Shown: positions 24,932-33,415 of the stretch, piece by piece
Position numbering within the stretch: the stretch's first letter is position 1
How the letters are laid out: every line of letters starts with the position of its first letter
Assembly: GCF_024298825.1 (NCBI RefSeq)
Contig: NZ_CP101153.1
Coordinates: 434,001 to 498,000 of the forward strand
Reading direction: 5' to 3'
Length of the DNA stretch: 64,000 nucleotides
DNA from: Haloglomus salinum
GTDB taxonomy: Archaea; Halobacteriota; Halobacteria; Halobacteriales; Haloarculaceae
Made by a program: the position numbers and the translations under genes
Notes under the pieces: model-generated
Told to the model about the DNA's origin: nothing
Database searches by the model: none
Seen by the model: only the letters and a program-made list of their open reading frames with translations

Positions 24932-25783
24932 TCACATGGTCTTGCTGCGGCTCTCGGTCTCGCGGTCGCTCGACTCCGCAGCGTGGTCGTAGCGAGCCCG
25001 CGTCCCCGCGCGGAAGCGGCCGCACAGCTTCGCCGCGACCGTCTCGCGAGCGCGTCGATGCACCGGTGGGTCCGGGTGGGCCCCGTCGCCGCCAGCCAGG
25101 AGCACCCGCCGCATCGCCGGGTCGTTGACCGCGTCGGCGACCCAGTTGCTCGGGAGGGTGCCGTGACAGGCCAGCTCCAGCACGTCGCCCCAGCGGAGAA
25201 TCGCCGAGAGGTCCTGGAAGCCAGCCAGCAGGCCCACCAGCGCCTGCTGCTGGTGGCGCTCGATAGCCGAGAGCGAGGGCCGCATCGCGACGTGGCGCTC
25301 GCGCTCGGGTTTGGTCGGGGCGTCCTCGCCGGACCGGCTCGGGGCGTGTTCCTGGGCGTCGTCACGGAGCGCGCGGATGGCCTTCGAGTGAGCCGGCGCC
25401 AGCGTCGAGGCCGCCAGCCGGGCCCGGATGACACGGGGGGCCACGCCGTCGACGGCGTCCGGCCGGTCGAGCAGCGCGCCGACCAGCGGCGTCGACTCCT
25501 CGCGTGCGGCGGCGACCATATCGGCGTGGATGGCCTCGTACAGCGCCTTCGGGAGTCGGCCCAGCGTCGCGCCGGTGACCGAGACCAGCCACGCGAGCAC
25601 GTCAGCGCGCGAGTTGAACCCGTCCAGCAGCGCCTCGCGGTGCTCCCGGTGGTCACGGGAGAGCCGTTCGAGCGCGGGCTGGCGGCGCTCCTGCAGGTCG
25701 CTCGCGAATGCCTGGGCGCCGACCGGGTCCGCCATCGGGTCCGGAGCGTCACTCGGTAGCCAGCGGCGGACGCCACGGCTCAC
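24932..25783 (-). CDS. Helical hypothetical protein preceding the ATPase
   Basis: 283 residues from a GTG that overlaps the stop of the 682-residue gene by 4 bp. It is soluble, rich in Ala, Arg and Asp, and almost all alpha-helical (SRDHREHREALLDGFNSRADVLAWLV; ERHQQQALVGLLAGFQDL). No known domain. It ends 2 bp before the ATPase ATG, and is probably an accessory to the ATPase or a cytoplasmic adaptor of the membrane complex. Confidence 0.65.
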   Translation of the reverse strand: MSRGVRRWLPSDAPDPMADPVGAQAFASDLQERRQPALERLSRDHREHREALLDGFNSRADVLAWLVSVTGATLGRLPKALYEAIHADMVAAAREESTPLVGALLDRPDAVDGVAPRVIRARLAASTLAPAHSKAIRALRDDAQEHAPSRSGEDAPTKPERERHVAMRPSLSAIERHQQQALVGLLAGFQDLSAILRWGDVLELACHGTLPSNWVADAVNDPAMRRVLLAGGDGAHPDPPVHRRARETVAAKLCGRFRAGTRARYDHAAESSDRETESRSKTM

Positions 25784-27828
25784 GGTTCCTCACCTCCCGC
25801 GTCGCCGCCGTCTCTCGGCCCGGTGGCGAGGATGCTCGCGGCCTCCGAGCGGCTGATACTGCCGTTCTGGAGCAGCCGCGCGACCCGGTTCTCGTCGGGG
25901 TGGTCGGTGTCGCCGCCGGGCGTCGTCGTCCCGCCGGCCACGTCGAGGCCGTCGCCCCCACCGTCGGCCGCCGGCGTCTTCCCGGCGCCACGGTCGGCGC
26001 GGTCGCGGCCGGCATCGTCACCGAGAATCGTCGAGAGGAACGAGCCCGCACGCTCGCTCGCCTTCTCGGCGGCCCGGCGCTCGGTCTGGGCCTCGGATTC
26101 CAGCCGCTTCTGCTCGGATTCCTCGGCCGATTTGGCCGCGTCGATTTCGCGGGCCAGCCCCAGCGCCGTCGCGAACGCGCGGCGCATATGGACGGTCGCG
26201 AACGGGATGACGGCACTCCCGTCGGACGCGCCGATGAACGCCAGGCCCCAGCCCAGCAGCGCGACCAGCACGGCCAGCGGCACCGCGCCCATGCCGGTCG
26301 GGGCCAGGACGGCGTAGGTCGCCCCGCCGACCAGAATCGGCAGCGCGATGCGGACGAAGTTCCCGAGGAACGTGTCCCGGGACTTGAGCGTGAACGACGG
26401 CGCCGAGTAGCTCGACAGGAGCGACCGGCTCGTATCGGCTTCGGGGTCGACCAGGAGCAGCTCGTCGTGGTGGCCGGACATCCGGATGCGCGAGTCGGCG
26501 TCCGCCCAGTTCTCGACGGTCGCCGTGCCGCCCAGGGCTCGCGCGAGGAATCGCAGCCAGCCCGGGAGCACGACCGCCATGTCCCCATCGTCATCGCCGT
26601 CGCCCTCCTCGGCGCCGGGCATCGGCGCGAGCAGGTAGACCCGCGAGGTCGCCGACAGCCAGTCGTGCCCGCGGTCACCGCTCGGAGCTGGGGCCTTCGA
26701 CACGTCGGGTTTGAGCGCGAGCGCACGTCGGATGCGCCGCTCGCCGACCAGCTCGATGCCGACGATGAGGAACGCCAGGAACGTCGCGACGGCGAGCACC
26801 ACCGGCGCCGCCGCGACCAGTGCCTGCCCGACCGTCAGCCACAGGCTCAGTGCGAGCCCGGTGTAGAGCAGCGCTATCGCCGCCGCAGTCTTGATCCAGC
26901 CGTAGCCCGGAGGTGCGCGGGCCCGGTAGAGGGCCGCGCTGGCAGTTCCGACGCCGGTGAGCGCGCCAGCCACGACGGGCAGCACCAGCGTCAGCATCCC
27001 CCACTCCAGCAGGTCCGAGTTGCTCGGGTCGTCCGGGACCGGAGCGTCTTGACTCAGTGCCGAGGAGCGATGCTGGAAGTGCCAGCGCGCGATGGTCTCG
27101 CCGTCGTCGGTCCGGAGCAGCAGCGCCACCTGTCGGGCGTGGTCGTTCGTCGGCGGCAGCGCCACCGAGACGTTCGACCAGCCACGCGAGAACGCGACGG
27201 ACTGCTGCCGGGTGGAGACGTTCCGGACCGTCGTCGAGCCGTTCGCGTCCGTGCTCGTGCGGTAGGCCACGACGACGGCGGTGAAGCTGTCGGCGTCGAG
27301 CAGGTCCGGGTCCTGCGAGAGAATCGTCCGGAGCCGGACCGTGTCACGTCGGACGGTCGTCGACGGCGAGATGAACCGCCACGCGCTCCGGGCGCCTTCC
27401 TTCGCGGCCGGGTTCGAGGCCGGCGTGTACGTCGCCCAGAGGCTCATCCCGGGCGGGTCGGCGATGCGGTAGCCCGCCGGCGAGCCCGAGACGCGCTGGC
27501 CGGGTTTCTGCAGCTCCGAGAGCGTCCACGTCGTGTCGTCCGCGTTGGCGACCTCGACCGGGCCAGCGCTGGCCGGGGTCGGTGTCGCCGTTGCCGTCGC
27601 CGTCCGGGTAGGGGTCTGTGTCGGTGCCGGCGTCGGCGTCGCGGTCGCAGTCGACTGGGGCGTCACGGCCAGCGGCGGCGTCGCGGTGGGCGATGTGGTC
27701 GGTGTCGTCGTGGCGTTGTTCGCGGCGGCCGCCGGGGCGACACCGACCGCGAGCGCCGGCGCGAGCAGGCTGGCCATCGCGACCAGCGACAGCACGACGG
27801 CGCAGACCCGGCGACCGCCGTCGCTCAC
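25780..27828 (-). CDS. 682-residue signal-peptide and multi-spanning membrane protein
   Basis: A Sec signal peptide (VVLSLVAMASLLAPALAVG) is followed by a Thr/Pro-rich stalk (TATPTPAPTQTPTRTATATA), an extracellular beta domain (about 95-275) and a block of at least five membrane helices (about 283-360 and 515-570). The C-terminal ~110 residues are charged, with a coiled-coil stretch (AKSAEESEQKRLESEAQTERRAAEK written here in part) that should lie inside the cell. This architecture links an outside domain with a cytoplasmic coiled coil and fits a central membrane component of the putative particle or transfer machine. Confidence 0.7.
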   Translation of the reverse strand: MSDGGRRVCAVVLSLVAMASLLAPALAVGVAPAAAANNATTTPTTSPTATPPLAVTPQSTATATPTPAPTQTPTRTATATATPTPASAGPVEVANADDTTWTLSELQKPGQRVSGSPAGYRIADPPGMSLWATYTPASNPAAKEGARSAWRFISPSTTVRRDTVRLRTILSQDPDLLDADSFTAVVVAYRTSTDANGSTTVRNVSTRQQSVAFSRGWSNVSVALPPTNDHARQVALLLRTDDGETIARWHFQHRSSALSQDAPVPDDPSNSDLLEWGMLTLVLPVVAGALTGVGTASAALYRARAPPGYGWIKTAAAIALLYTGLALSLWLTVGQALVAAAPVVLAVATFLAFLIVGIELVGERRIRRALALKPDVSKAPAPSGDRGHDWLSATSRVYLLAPMPGAEEGDGDDDGDMAVVLPGWLRFLARALGGTATVENWADADSRIRMSGHHDELLLVDPEADTSRSLLSSYSAPSFTLKSRDTFLGNFVRIALPILVGGATYAVLAPTGMGAVPLAVLVALLGWGLAFIGASDGSAVIPFATVHMRRAFATALGLAREIDAAKSAEESEQKRLESEAQTERRAAEKASERAGSFLSTILGDDAGRDRADRGAGKTPAADGGGDGLDVAGGTTTPGGDTDHPDENRVARLLQNGSISRSEAASILATGPRDGGDAGGEEP

Positions 27829-28721
27829 TCGTCATCACCTCCGTCGGCATCCTGCGGCGTCTCGTCACTCCAACCAGGCCCGACGGCCGCGGCGAACGCG
27901 ACCGGCGTCTCGCCCCCGTCGGCGACTGTCTCGGCGCTGCTGGATGGGCCGGTCGCGTCGGCTTCGTCGGCGATGGTGGTCGCCTCCGGGGCCGGCTCGA
28001 TGTGCTCGGTCAGCTCCGAGCCGACGCCCCGGACCCGCGCCGGGATGTCCCACTCGCCGACCGCCGTCGGTATCACGTCGCGGTCGCCGTCGGCCCACGC
28101 ACGGTCGGCCTGCTTGCAGGCGCCACAGCGCCAGCGCTGCTCGGCCTCGGTCGCGTCCGCGGCATCCGGGCGGACCGAGGCCCCGAGGCCACAGACGAGC
28201 CGTGAGGCCGCCCGTGCGCCGGGCACGGCGACGAGAGCCGTCAGGACGAAGCCACCGATGGCCCCGCCGACGGATGGCTCAGCGGCACCCAGGCCCACGA
28301 GGGTCCGGACCGACATCCCGAGCAGGAGCACCGCGAGCGTGAGGAGGCCCCCAGCCGCGAACGCGTCACCTCGAATCGTCGAGGAGTAGCGCAGTGCGCC
28401 GAGCCAGCCGAACCGGCCCTCGCGAACGCGCTCGACACGGTGGGCCTCCGGGCCCGAGACTCGCGACGGGATGCCGTGTGGCGCCGGCCAGCCGCCCGTC
28501 GGGCCTATCGCCTCGTCCGGATGGCCGCCGTGGCCGGGGCGCTCGGTCGCCGCCGGGCGCTCACCGAGGCCGATGTCGGCCAGCCGGTCACGCAGCCAGA
28601 TTGCGAGCCGGTGGCGGTAGTCCGCCCACGACCCGGGCGTCCGGCCGGCCTCGCGGTAGGCCTCCTCGTAGTGGTCGGCGTCCGCCGGGCGCTCGGGCGC
28701 ACCGGGCATCGGGTCAGTCAC
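27825..28721 (-). CDS. Membrane protein with CxxC motif
   Basis: About 298 residues from the GTG at 28,721 (an ATG at 28,709 gives 294). The N-terminal ~110 residues are soluble and include EAYREAGRTPGSWADYRHRL. Two to three hydrophobic helices follow (LLTLAVLLLGMSVRTLVGLG, AIGGFVLTALVAVPGA), then CGACKQADRAW, which may bind a metal, and an acidic tail ending in DADGGDDE. The codons of that tail contain the gacggaggtgatg ribosome binding site for the 682-residue gene. Confidence 0.65.
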   Translation of the reverse strand: MTDPMPGAPERPADADHYEEAYREAGRTPGSWADYRHRLAIWLRDRLADIGLGERPAATERPGHGGHPDEAIGPTGGWPAPHGIPSRVSGPEAHRVERVREGRFGWLGALRYSSTIRGDAFAAGGLLTLAVLLLGMSVRTLVGLGAAEPSVGGAIGGFVLTALVAVPGARAASRLVCGLGASVRPDAADATEAEQRWRCGACKQADRAWADGDRDVIPTAVGEWDIPARVRGVGSELTEHIEPAPEATTIADEADATGPSSSAETVADGGETPVAFAAAVGPGWSDETPQDADGGDDE

Positions 28722-29448
28722 GGCGCTCTTGCACCTCCTGGGCCGCGTGGACCGCGACCAGCCCGCCGAGGATGACGACGACCGCCACCGGCACACGACC
28801 GAGCGCCAGCTTCGACGCGCCGGCGGCGACCAGCGCCAGCAGCGCGACGGCGTAGATGCCCGACACCAGGAACGACACCGAGCCCAGCGTCCCCGACGAC
28901 TGGGCCCGGAGCGACGGGTCGTCGTCACTCCCACGCAGTCGTGAGACCGTGTAGACCGCGATGAGCACCAGGGCCGCGATGGCGACCATCGCCGCGGCCG
29001 CCTGCATCGGCAGCCCGTTCAGCAGCGCGACCGGCAGGAAGCCGACCGCGCTCGTCCCGGTCTCGTCGCTCGTCCGCGTCGCGAGATACACCACGACGAC
29101 GACCAGGATGGCACCGGCGACCAGCTGCACCGCACTGATACCGATGAACCCGCGGAGACCCAGCGCCCCCAGCGCCGCCGTCAGCAGGTTGCTGCCGGCG
29201 AGCGGGTGGTTGCCGAGCCAGCCGAACAGGCCGCCGGCCACGTCGGCGAAGAAGACGAGCGACGCGAACGCGCCGCCCAGCACCGCCGCCACCAGGCCAC
29301 GGGCCCAGGTCTGGGTGCGGTCGACGGCCTCGTCGGCATCGACATCGTCCTTCCCGATGGCGGCCGTGAACCGCAGGCCGATTCCGAGGACGGCCACGCC
29401 GACCAGGACCGCGAAGCCGACCAGCAGGATCATGCCGAGGCTCGCCAT
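28714..29448 (-). CDS. Polytopic membrane protein (about six helices)
   Basis: About 244 residues, starting at the ATG at 29,448 or the GTG one codon earlier. Hydrophobic helices are seen at LGMILLVGFAVLVGVAVLGI, GLVAAVLGGAFASLVFFADV, LVAGAILVVVVVYLA, AAAAMVAIAALVLIAVYTV, SFLVSGIYAVALLALVAAG and VPVAVVVILGGLVAV. Cytoplasmic loops are charged (IGKDDVDADEAVDRTQTW; LRGSDDDPSLRA). It resembles the polytopic proteins common in archaeal secretion and particle modules but no family is recognised. Confidence 0.65.
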   Translation of the reverse strand: MASLGMILLVGFAVLVGVAVLGIGLRFTAAIGKDDVDADEAVDRTQTWARGLVAAVLGGAFASLVFFADVAGGLFGWLGNHPLAGSNLLTAALGALGLRGFIGISAVQLVAGAILVVVVVYLATRTSDETGTSAVGFLPVALLNGLPMQAAAAMVAIAALVLIAVYTVSRLRGSDDDPSLRAQSSGTLGSVSFLVSGIYAVALLALVAAGASKLALGRVPVAVVVILGGLVAVHAAQEVQERRD

Positions 29449-29576
29449 CACCGACCACCCCCCGGATGCGGGGCTGGGCCCCAGGTCGGGCCTTGTGGAG
29501 CCTGCGGCGGCCGTCGATCACGCCGACGGATGGCTCCGTCAGCTGCCGATACATGTGTCTCGTTGGTGTGGATCAT
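29448..29576 (-). CDS. Small hydrophilic peptide
   Basis: 42 residues beginning MIHTNETHVSAADG, basic and Pro/Gly-rich. Its stop overlaps the GTG/ATG of the polytopic protein gene (tgatgg), and it is preceded by an ~85-bp non-coding stretch. It may be a leader for translation of the next gene. Confidence 0.4.
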   Translation of the reverse strand: MIHTNETHVSAADGAIRRRDRRPPQAPQGPTWGPAPHPGGGR

Positions 29577-29662
29577 GTCTCTCTCCGTTGTCGTGTCCGC
29601 GTCGGTGCCGAGCCGGGCGCTCCGGCTGGGGATGATGCGACAGGTCGTTGCGAGGTGGCCGG

Positions 29663-29956
29663 TCAGTCGCCGTCGACGAGCCGGTCGGCCCGGCGCCGCA
29701 GCCGGACGATAAGGGCGATGGCGAACAGCGGCACCGCGATGACGATGCCCGCCGTCACCAGCCAGGGCGGAAACACCGGCACCACCCTGTTGAACCGCGC
29801 CCCGGCGCCGACGACCGACATCAACGTCGGGCCGAGCAGCAGCGCCGCCTGGATGAGCGGGTCCAGAAACCCACTCGCCAGCGCGGCGATGCTCGACAGC
29901 ACCCCGACCGTCGCCGACACCGGCCCGGCCGCCTCGCGTGCGTTCTTCTTGTCCAT
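29663..29956 (-). CDS. Small membrane protein
   Basis: 97 residues with two or three hydrophobic helices (LIQAALLLGPTLMSVVGAG, PWLVTAGIVIAVPLFAIALI) and a C-terminal basic cluster (VRLRRRADRLVDGD). The charge pattern places the C-terminus inside. It belongs to the run of small membrane proteins in this operon; function unknown. Confidence 0.6.
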   Translation of the reverse strand: MDKKNAREAAGPVSATVGVLSSIAALASGFLDPLIQAALLLGPTLMSVVGAGARFNRVVPVFPPWLVTAGIVIAVPLFAIALIVRLRRRADRLVDGD

Positions 29957-29983
29957 ATCGAGTCGCCCGCGTCTCCGTGCCGC

Positions 29984-30535
29984 TCATCGGAGCAGCCCTC
30001 CCGCTCCCGGTAGGACGCGGTCTACCAGGAGCGACAGTCCGACCACGACGCCGCCCGCTGCGGCCGCGGTTACCCCCGCAGCGACGACCGGAGCGAACGG
30101 CCCCAATGGCGTGAACGCGCCCGCGAGGCCCGCGTAGAACCCGCCGATGACGCCCAACGTGCCCGAGACGACCGGGCGGGCGCCCTCGACGCCGGCAACG
30201 GCGAGCTTGAACAGCTCGTTGCCCAGCAGGATGAACGGCGCCGCGAACGCGCCGGCGAGCCACAGCCCGCCGCCGATGATGACGTTCACGAACCACCGCC
30301 GGATGATGGCCAGGATGGCCGGAATCACGCCGCCTTGCTGAGCGACGAAGTTCCCGAACGCCAGCAGCGGGCCCGCGACCGCGGCGAGCTTGCTCAGCCG
30401 CTTGGCCGTCGTCGTGCTGAACTGTTTGACCGTCTCGCGTGTCGCCTCGTTGGTCTCCTCGCCGGCGGGGACGCCGGCGCCCAGGGCCGCGCGGAACAGG
30501 TCCAGCGTCGAGATGCTGTCGTCGTCGTCAGGCAC
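29984..30535 (-). CDS. Membrane protein of the membrane operon
   Basis: 183 residues from a GTG overlapping the upstream stop by 8 bp; the upstream tail encodes its gaggtgac ribosome binding site. An acidic start (PDDDDSISTLDLFRA) and an amphipathic region precede four hydrophobic helices (VIIGGGLWLAGAFAAPFILL, GTLGVIGGFYAGLAGAF, VVAAGVTAAAAGGVVVGLSL). It shares the general design of the 30,528 and 30,996 products. Confidence 0.65.
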   Translation of the reverse strand: MPDDDDSISTLDLFRAALGAGVPAGEETNEATRETVKQFSTTTAKRLSKLAAVAGPLLAFGNFVAQQGGVIPAILAIIRRWFVNVIIGGGLWLAGAFAAPFILLGNELFKLAVAGVEGARPVVSGTLGVIGGFYAGLAGAFTPLGPFAPVVAAGVTAAAAGGVVVGLSLLVDRVLPGAGGLLR

Positions 30536-30920
30536 GGGCCGTCACCTCGCCGAAGACCCGCAGCGCCACGTACGCCGAGAGCAGCATCACCGCGACGCCG
30601 ATGACGATGGCGACCGGTCCGAAGCTCCGGATGGACGGCACCGCAGCCTGACCGGCGCCGGCGAGTACGGTCGCGCCGCCGCCCAGCAGCGCCGCGACGA
30701 TGCCACGGACGGCCGCGCCGGCGAAGCCGATGAGCAACTCGACGCCGTCGACGAACCGAGCGATGAGCATCGCTATCGAGCCGACGAAGACCCGGACGAT
30801 GCCGCCGAAGACGAACAGGCCGAGGTCGGACCAGCGGATGCCGGACTCGCCGACGTAGCCGCTCGTCGGGAGCGTCACGCCCCCGCCGCCACCGCCGCCC
30901 GGCGCCGGCGCATCAGCCAT
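30528..30920 (-). CDS. Membrane protein of the membrane operon
   Basis: 130 residues: a Gly/Pro-rich start (APGGGGGGGVTLPTSGYVG), then hydrophobic helices (SDLGLFVFGGIVRVFVGSIA, IGFAGAAVRGIVAALLGG, VAIVIGVAVMLLSAYVALRV). The central hydrophobic block of 60-70 residues resembles that of the 30,996 and 29,984 proteins, suggesting three divergent copies of one membrane-protein family. Confidence 0.65.
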   Translation of the reverse strand: MADAPAPGGGGGGGVTLPTSGYVGESGIRWSDLGLFVFGGIVRVFVGSIAMLIARFVDGVELLIGFAGAAVRGIVAALLGGGATVLAGAGQAAVPSIRSFGPVAIVIGVAVMLLSAYVALRVFGEVTARA

Positions 30921-30993
30921 CGCGGGTCACCTCTCTCGACGGCGCCGTGGCTGTCCGCACCGCCGCGAACCGAGCGCGGCGGGGGCCAGCCAT
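30913..30993 (-). CDS. Possible 26-residue peptide between membrane genes
   Basis: The frame from the ATG at 30,993 begins 3 bp after the stop of the 157-residue gene and overlaps the next start. The segment contains gagaggtgac, the ribosome binding site of the gene at 30,920. Translation of the peptide itself is uncertain. Confidence 0.25.
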   Translation of the reverse strand: MAGPRRARFAAVRTATAPSREVTRDG

Positions 30994-30995
30994 CG

Positions 30996-31469
30996 TCAGT
31001 CCTCCCCTTCCTCCTCGGTTCCAAGAGGGCCGAAATCGATCCCGGTCCCGAGGAAGAAGCTGTCCGTCGTCTCGCGCTGCTCGCGGAACTTCGCGACCAG
31101 GAACGCCGCGAGGAGCACCATCGCCACACCGACCGGGAGCCCGACCAGGGCGAGCTGCGACCCGGGGCCGACCGCCGAGGCCGTCCCGAGTGCGCCCGCG
31201 AAGATGGGGCGAATCAGGCTGTTGAAGAACCCGACGAGGAGGTTCTGTGTGCCGACCGCCGCGCCGCCGATGACGGCGACGAAGAAGTCGACCACACCGC
31301 CCATGATGCGGACGAGGCCGCGGGCGCCACCGAAGATGATGACGCCGATGCTGGTCGTCAGGATGGCCACGAGGGACTCCGCAGCCCGGGCCCGCGCGAA
31401 GAGGCGCGTGATACGTGACTCCTCGGTCGACGAGATGCTGACCGACAGCGGGTCGTCCGAGGCGGACAT
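30996..31469 (-). CDS. Membrane protein of the membrane operon
   Basis: 157 residues. A soluble N-terminus (STEESRITRLFARARAA) is followed by hydrophobic segments (SLVAILTTSIGVIIFGGA, IMGGVVDFFVAVIGGAA, LVGFFNSLIRPIFAGALG, LVGLPVGVAMVLLAAFLVA) and an acidic tail (GPLGTEEEGED). It starts 3 bp after the stop of the spike-like gene. Likely a structural membrane protein that accompanies the spike-like product. Confidence 0.65.
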   Translation of the reverse strand: MSASDDPLSVSISSTEESRITRLFARARAAESLVAILTTSIGVIIFGGARGLVRIMGGVVDFFVAVIGGAAVGTQNLLVGFFNSLIRPIFAGALGTASAVGPGSQLALVGLPVGVAMVLLAAFLVAKFREQRETTDSFFLGTGIDFGPLGTEEEGED

Positions 31470-31472
31470 CGG

Positions 31473-33041
31473 TCAGTTCCCCCCGCCCATCCAGCTGAAC
31501 AGCTTGAAGCTCCCGAGCCCGAGCAGCCCGGCCAGCCCGCCCAGGATGCCGAACCCGAACAGGCCGTTCCCGCCACCCTGGCGCGGCGGCCCGCCGGCAA
31601 TCGCGCCCTGGGGCGCCATGACCTCATCGGCCTCGCTGTCGGTGTAGAGGATCTCCGCACCGATGGCCGCGTCGTGGTCACTCGAGGCCGAGAGCCCGGT
31701 CGCGAGTTCGACGCGGTCGCCGATGGCGCCGCTGAACTGACTCGTCGCGTCGGTCGTCGACGCCTCGGAGTAGTTGCCGGCGTAGCCGGTGGCGTAGTCG
31801 ACGCTGACGTACTGGGAGCTGGGCTGGCGCTGCTCGGCGACCAGCGTCAGGGTCCCGTGAGTCACGTCGACCGGTGCCGGGATGTCCCACACCGCGAGGG
31901 GTTCGCCCTCCAGCCGGTCGCTGTAGCTGGCGTAGTTCTTCGCGTCCGTGAAGTTCACCTCGCTGCCGTCGGCCATCGCGAGCGGGTAGTTGACCGTCGC
32001 GTCACCCGCGCCGACGACGAGGTCGTGGACGTGGGCGTCACCGAAGTGGTCGGCGAGGCCGTCCAGGGACCGCATCCGGACGGCGCCGCCGTCGATGTTG
32101 GTCCGGGTCTCGGTCTCGTAGCGGTCGTCCGAGTCGTCCTGGTAGGCGACCGTGCCGAAGGTCTTCGTCTCCTTCGAGGAGATGTCCATCCCGGTGATGG
32201 CGAGGTCGGCGTCGGCGTCCGTGACGTTCAGCCGCACGTCCTCGATGTCGGTCATCGTCCCGTCGCCGGAGCCCTGGACGCCGTTGGCCGAGACGAGCGT
32301 GTCCACGCGGACGCTCGCGTAGAAGGCGCCCGTCTCGTTCGCGAACGTCTCCGCGTTGGTGTCGGCCGCGCCCTCGGAGATGTTCGCGTAGGCGTAGTCA
32401 CCGTCGGCGTCGACGACCTCGAAGCGGACCTCGGCGCTGCTGTCGAGCGTGTTGACCTTGCCGGCCGTCGTCAGCACGCGCTTCCGGGCGTTGTCGAGGC
32501 TGACGTTGTCCGAGTAGGTGAACGACACCACGTCGCCGCCGGTCATGCTGCCGTCGGTGGCGAGCTGGGTCGGCGCCGCGCGGAAGTTCGGGGCCGCGCT
32601 CCACTCGGTCGCGCTGCCCTTCGCCGAGGCACCGCCGCCGATGGTCCAGTCGCCCTCCTCAGCGACGAACGACTGGTCCTCGACGTTGGCCTCGTCGTCG
32701 GTGACCGGGCCGTAGAGGTCCGGGTCGTCGATGTACGCCGGCGACACCTGGATGGGCGCGTCGGCGTCGGAGGCGTTCACCTCAGCTGGCAGGTCGGTGT
32801 TGCTCCCGTCGTCGGCTTCGTACGCGAGCGGATCGTCACCGTGCTCGCCCATCCGATGCTCCGCGATGGTCACGTCGGTCTCCTCGACCCACGCCGAGGG
32901 ACTCTCGTCGCTGTCCGGGTTGATCGGTGGCGCGCCGTTCCCGCGGTCGTCGTGGTCGGCGGCGACCGGCGCCGCGACCATCGAGGTCGCCAGCAGGATG
33001 GCGATGAGCGCGACGAAGCCCTGCTTGGCCAGCGCTCTCAT
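31473..33041 (-). CDS. Spike-like secreted protein with C-terminal membrane anchor
   Basis: 522 residues. A clear Sec signal peptide (GFVALIAILLATSMVAAPVAA) is followed by ~460 acidic, beta-rich residues with many N-glycosylation sequons (NVS, NIS, NET, NVT, NYS), a glycine-rich hinge and a final hydrophobic helix (GFGILGGLAGLLGLGSFKLF) with a short tail. This is the layout of haloarchaeal S-layer-like or pleolipovirus spike proteins, but sequence similarity to either is not evident to me. It is the first large gene of the membrane operon and the best candidate for the main exposed protein of a particle or vesicle. Confidence 0.75.
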   Translation of the reverse strand: MRALAKQGFVALIAILLATSMVAAPVAADHDDRGNGAPPINPDSDESPSAWVEETDVTIAEHRMGEHGDDPLAYEADDGSNTDLPAEVNASDADAPIQVSPAYIDDPDLYGPVTDDEANVEDQSFVAEEGDWTIGGGASAKGSATEWSAAPNFRAAPTQLATDGSMTGGDVVSFTYSDNVSLDNARKRVLTTAGKVNTLDSSAEVRFEVVDADGDYAYANISEGAADTNAETFANETGAFYASVRVDTLVSANGVQGSGDGTMTDIEDVRLNVTDADADLAITGMDISSKETKTFGTVAYQDDSDDRYETETRTNIDGGAVRMRSLDGLADHFGDAHVHDLVVGAGDATVNYPLAMADGSEVNFTDAKNYASYSDRLEGEPLAVWDIPAPVDVTHGTLTLVAEQRQPSSQYVSVDYATGYAGNYSEASTTDATSQFSGAIGDRVELATGLSASSDHDAAIGAEILYTDSEADEVMAPQGAIAGGPPRQGGGNGLFGFGILGGLAGLLGLGSFKLFSWMGGGN

Positions 33042-33220
33042 CGGCGCCCCTCCAGGTCGAAGATCTCGAACAGCTCCTCGTCGACCGTCGCGAGGTCGCC
33101 GACCGGGAGCGTCGAGGCGATGTCAGCGCGCGTCGCCGCGCTGTCGATACCACTGGGTCGTGCCTCCTGCGAAAAGGAGGTCGAGAGGGGCTCGCGCCCG
33201 CCCTCTGGTGTTGCGCTCAT
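33038..33220 (-). CDS. Small acidic protein heading the membrane operon
   Basis: 60 residues, Ser/Glu-rich, no membrane segment. Its stop overlaps the ATG of the spike-like gene by 4 bp. It is the first gene behind the promoter region with the 11-bp repeats. Possible regulator or scaffold; no family recognised. Confidence 0.6.
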   Translation of the reverse strand: MSATPEGGREPLSTSFSQEARPSGIDSAATRADIASTLPVGDLATVDEELFEIFDLEGRR

Positions 33221-33275
33221 GGGTTGCGCTCCGCCCCCAGGGGCGACCTGAGGACTTCCACCAGCCCAGTGCCGG

Positions 33276-33290
33276 ATAAAATGTCAACCG
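33276..33290 (-). promoter_or_regulatory. Probable TATA region of the membrane operon
   Basis: On the minus strand the stretch reads gacattttatcc, about 60 bp before the ATG at 33,220. It lies immediately downstream of the 11-bp repeat array, so a protein bound there would control this promoter. Confidence 0.4.
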
Positions 33291-33298
33291 CCGGATTA

Positions 33299-33353
33299 TA
33301 CTGCGCATATACTGCGCGTATCACTCGCGGATACTGTGCAGATACTGTGCATC
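33299..33353. repeat. Five tandem 11-bp repeats (operator-like array)
   Basis: Units start at 33,299, 33,310, 33,321, 33,332 and 33,343: tactgcgcata, tactgcgcgta, tcactcgcgga, tactgtgcaga, tactgtgcatc. The consensus is TACTGYGCRKA with the third unit degenerate. The 11-bp period is one helical turn, so the sites lie on one face of the DNA. The array sits between the membrane operon (minus) and the AbrB-like gene (plus). Confidence 0.75.
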
Positions 33354-33415
33354 AGCGGTCGGCAGCGGTCGGTCTGGGCGGAGGATTTGTTACGATTCCC
33401 CCCCCTGGGTATCGT

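Noticed and set aside
25708-28389. 893-codon plus-strand open frame
   Set aside because: Antisense to three overlapping minus-strand genes with signal peptide, membrane helices and coupled starts; the plus product is Arg/Gly low-complexity.
31674-33251. 525-codon plus-strand open frame
   Set aside because: Antisense to the spike-like gene, which has a clean signal peptide and C-terminal anchor.
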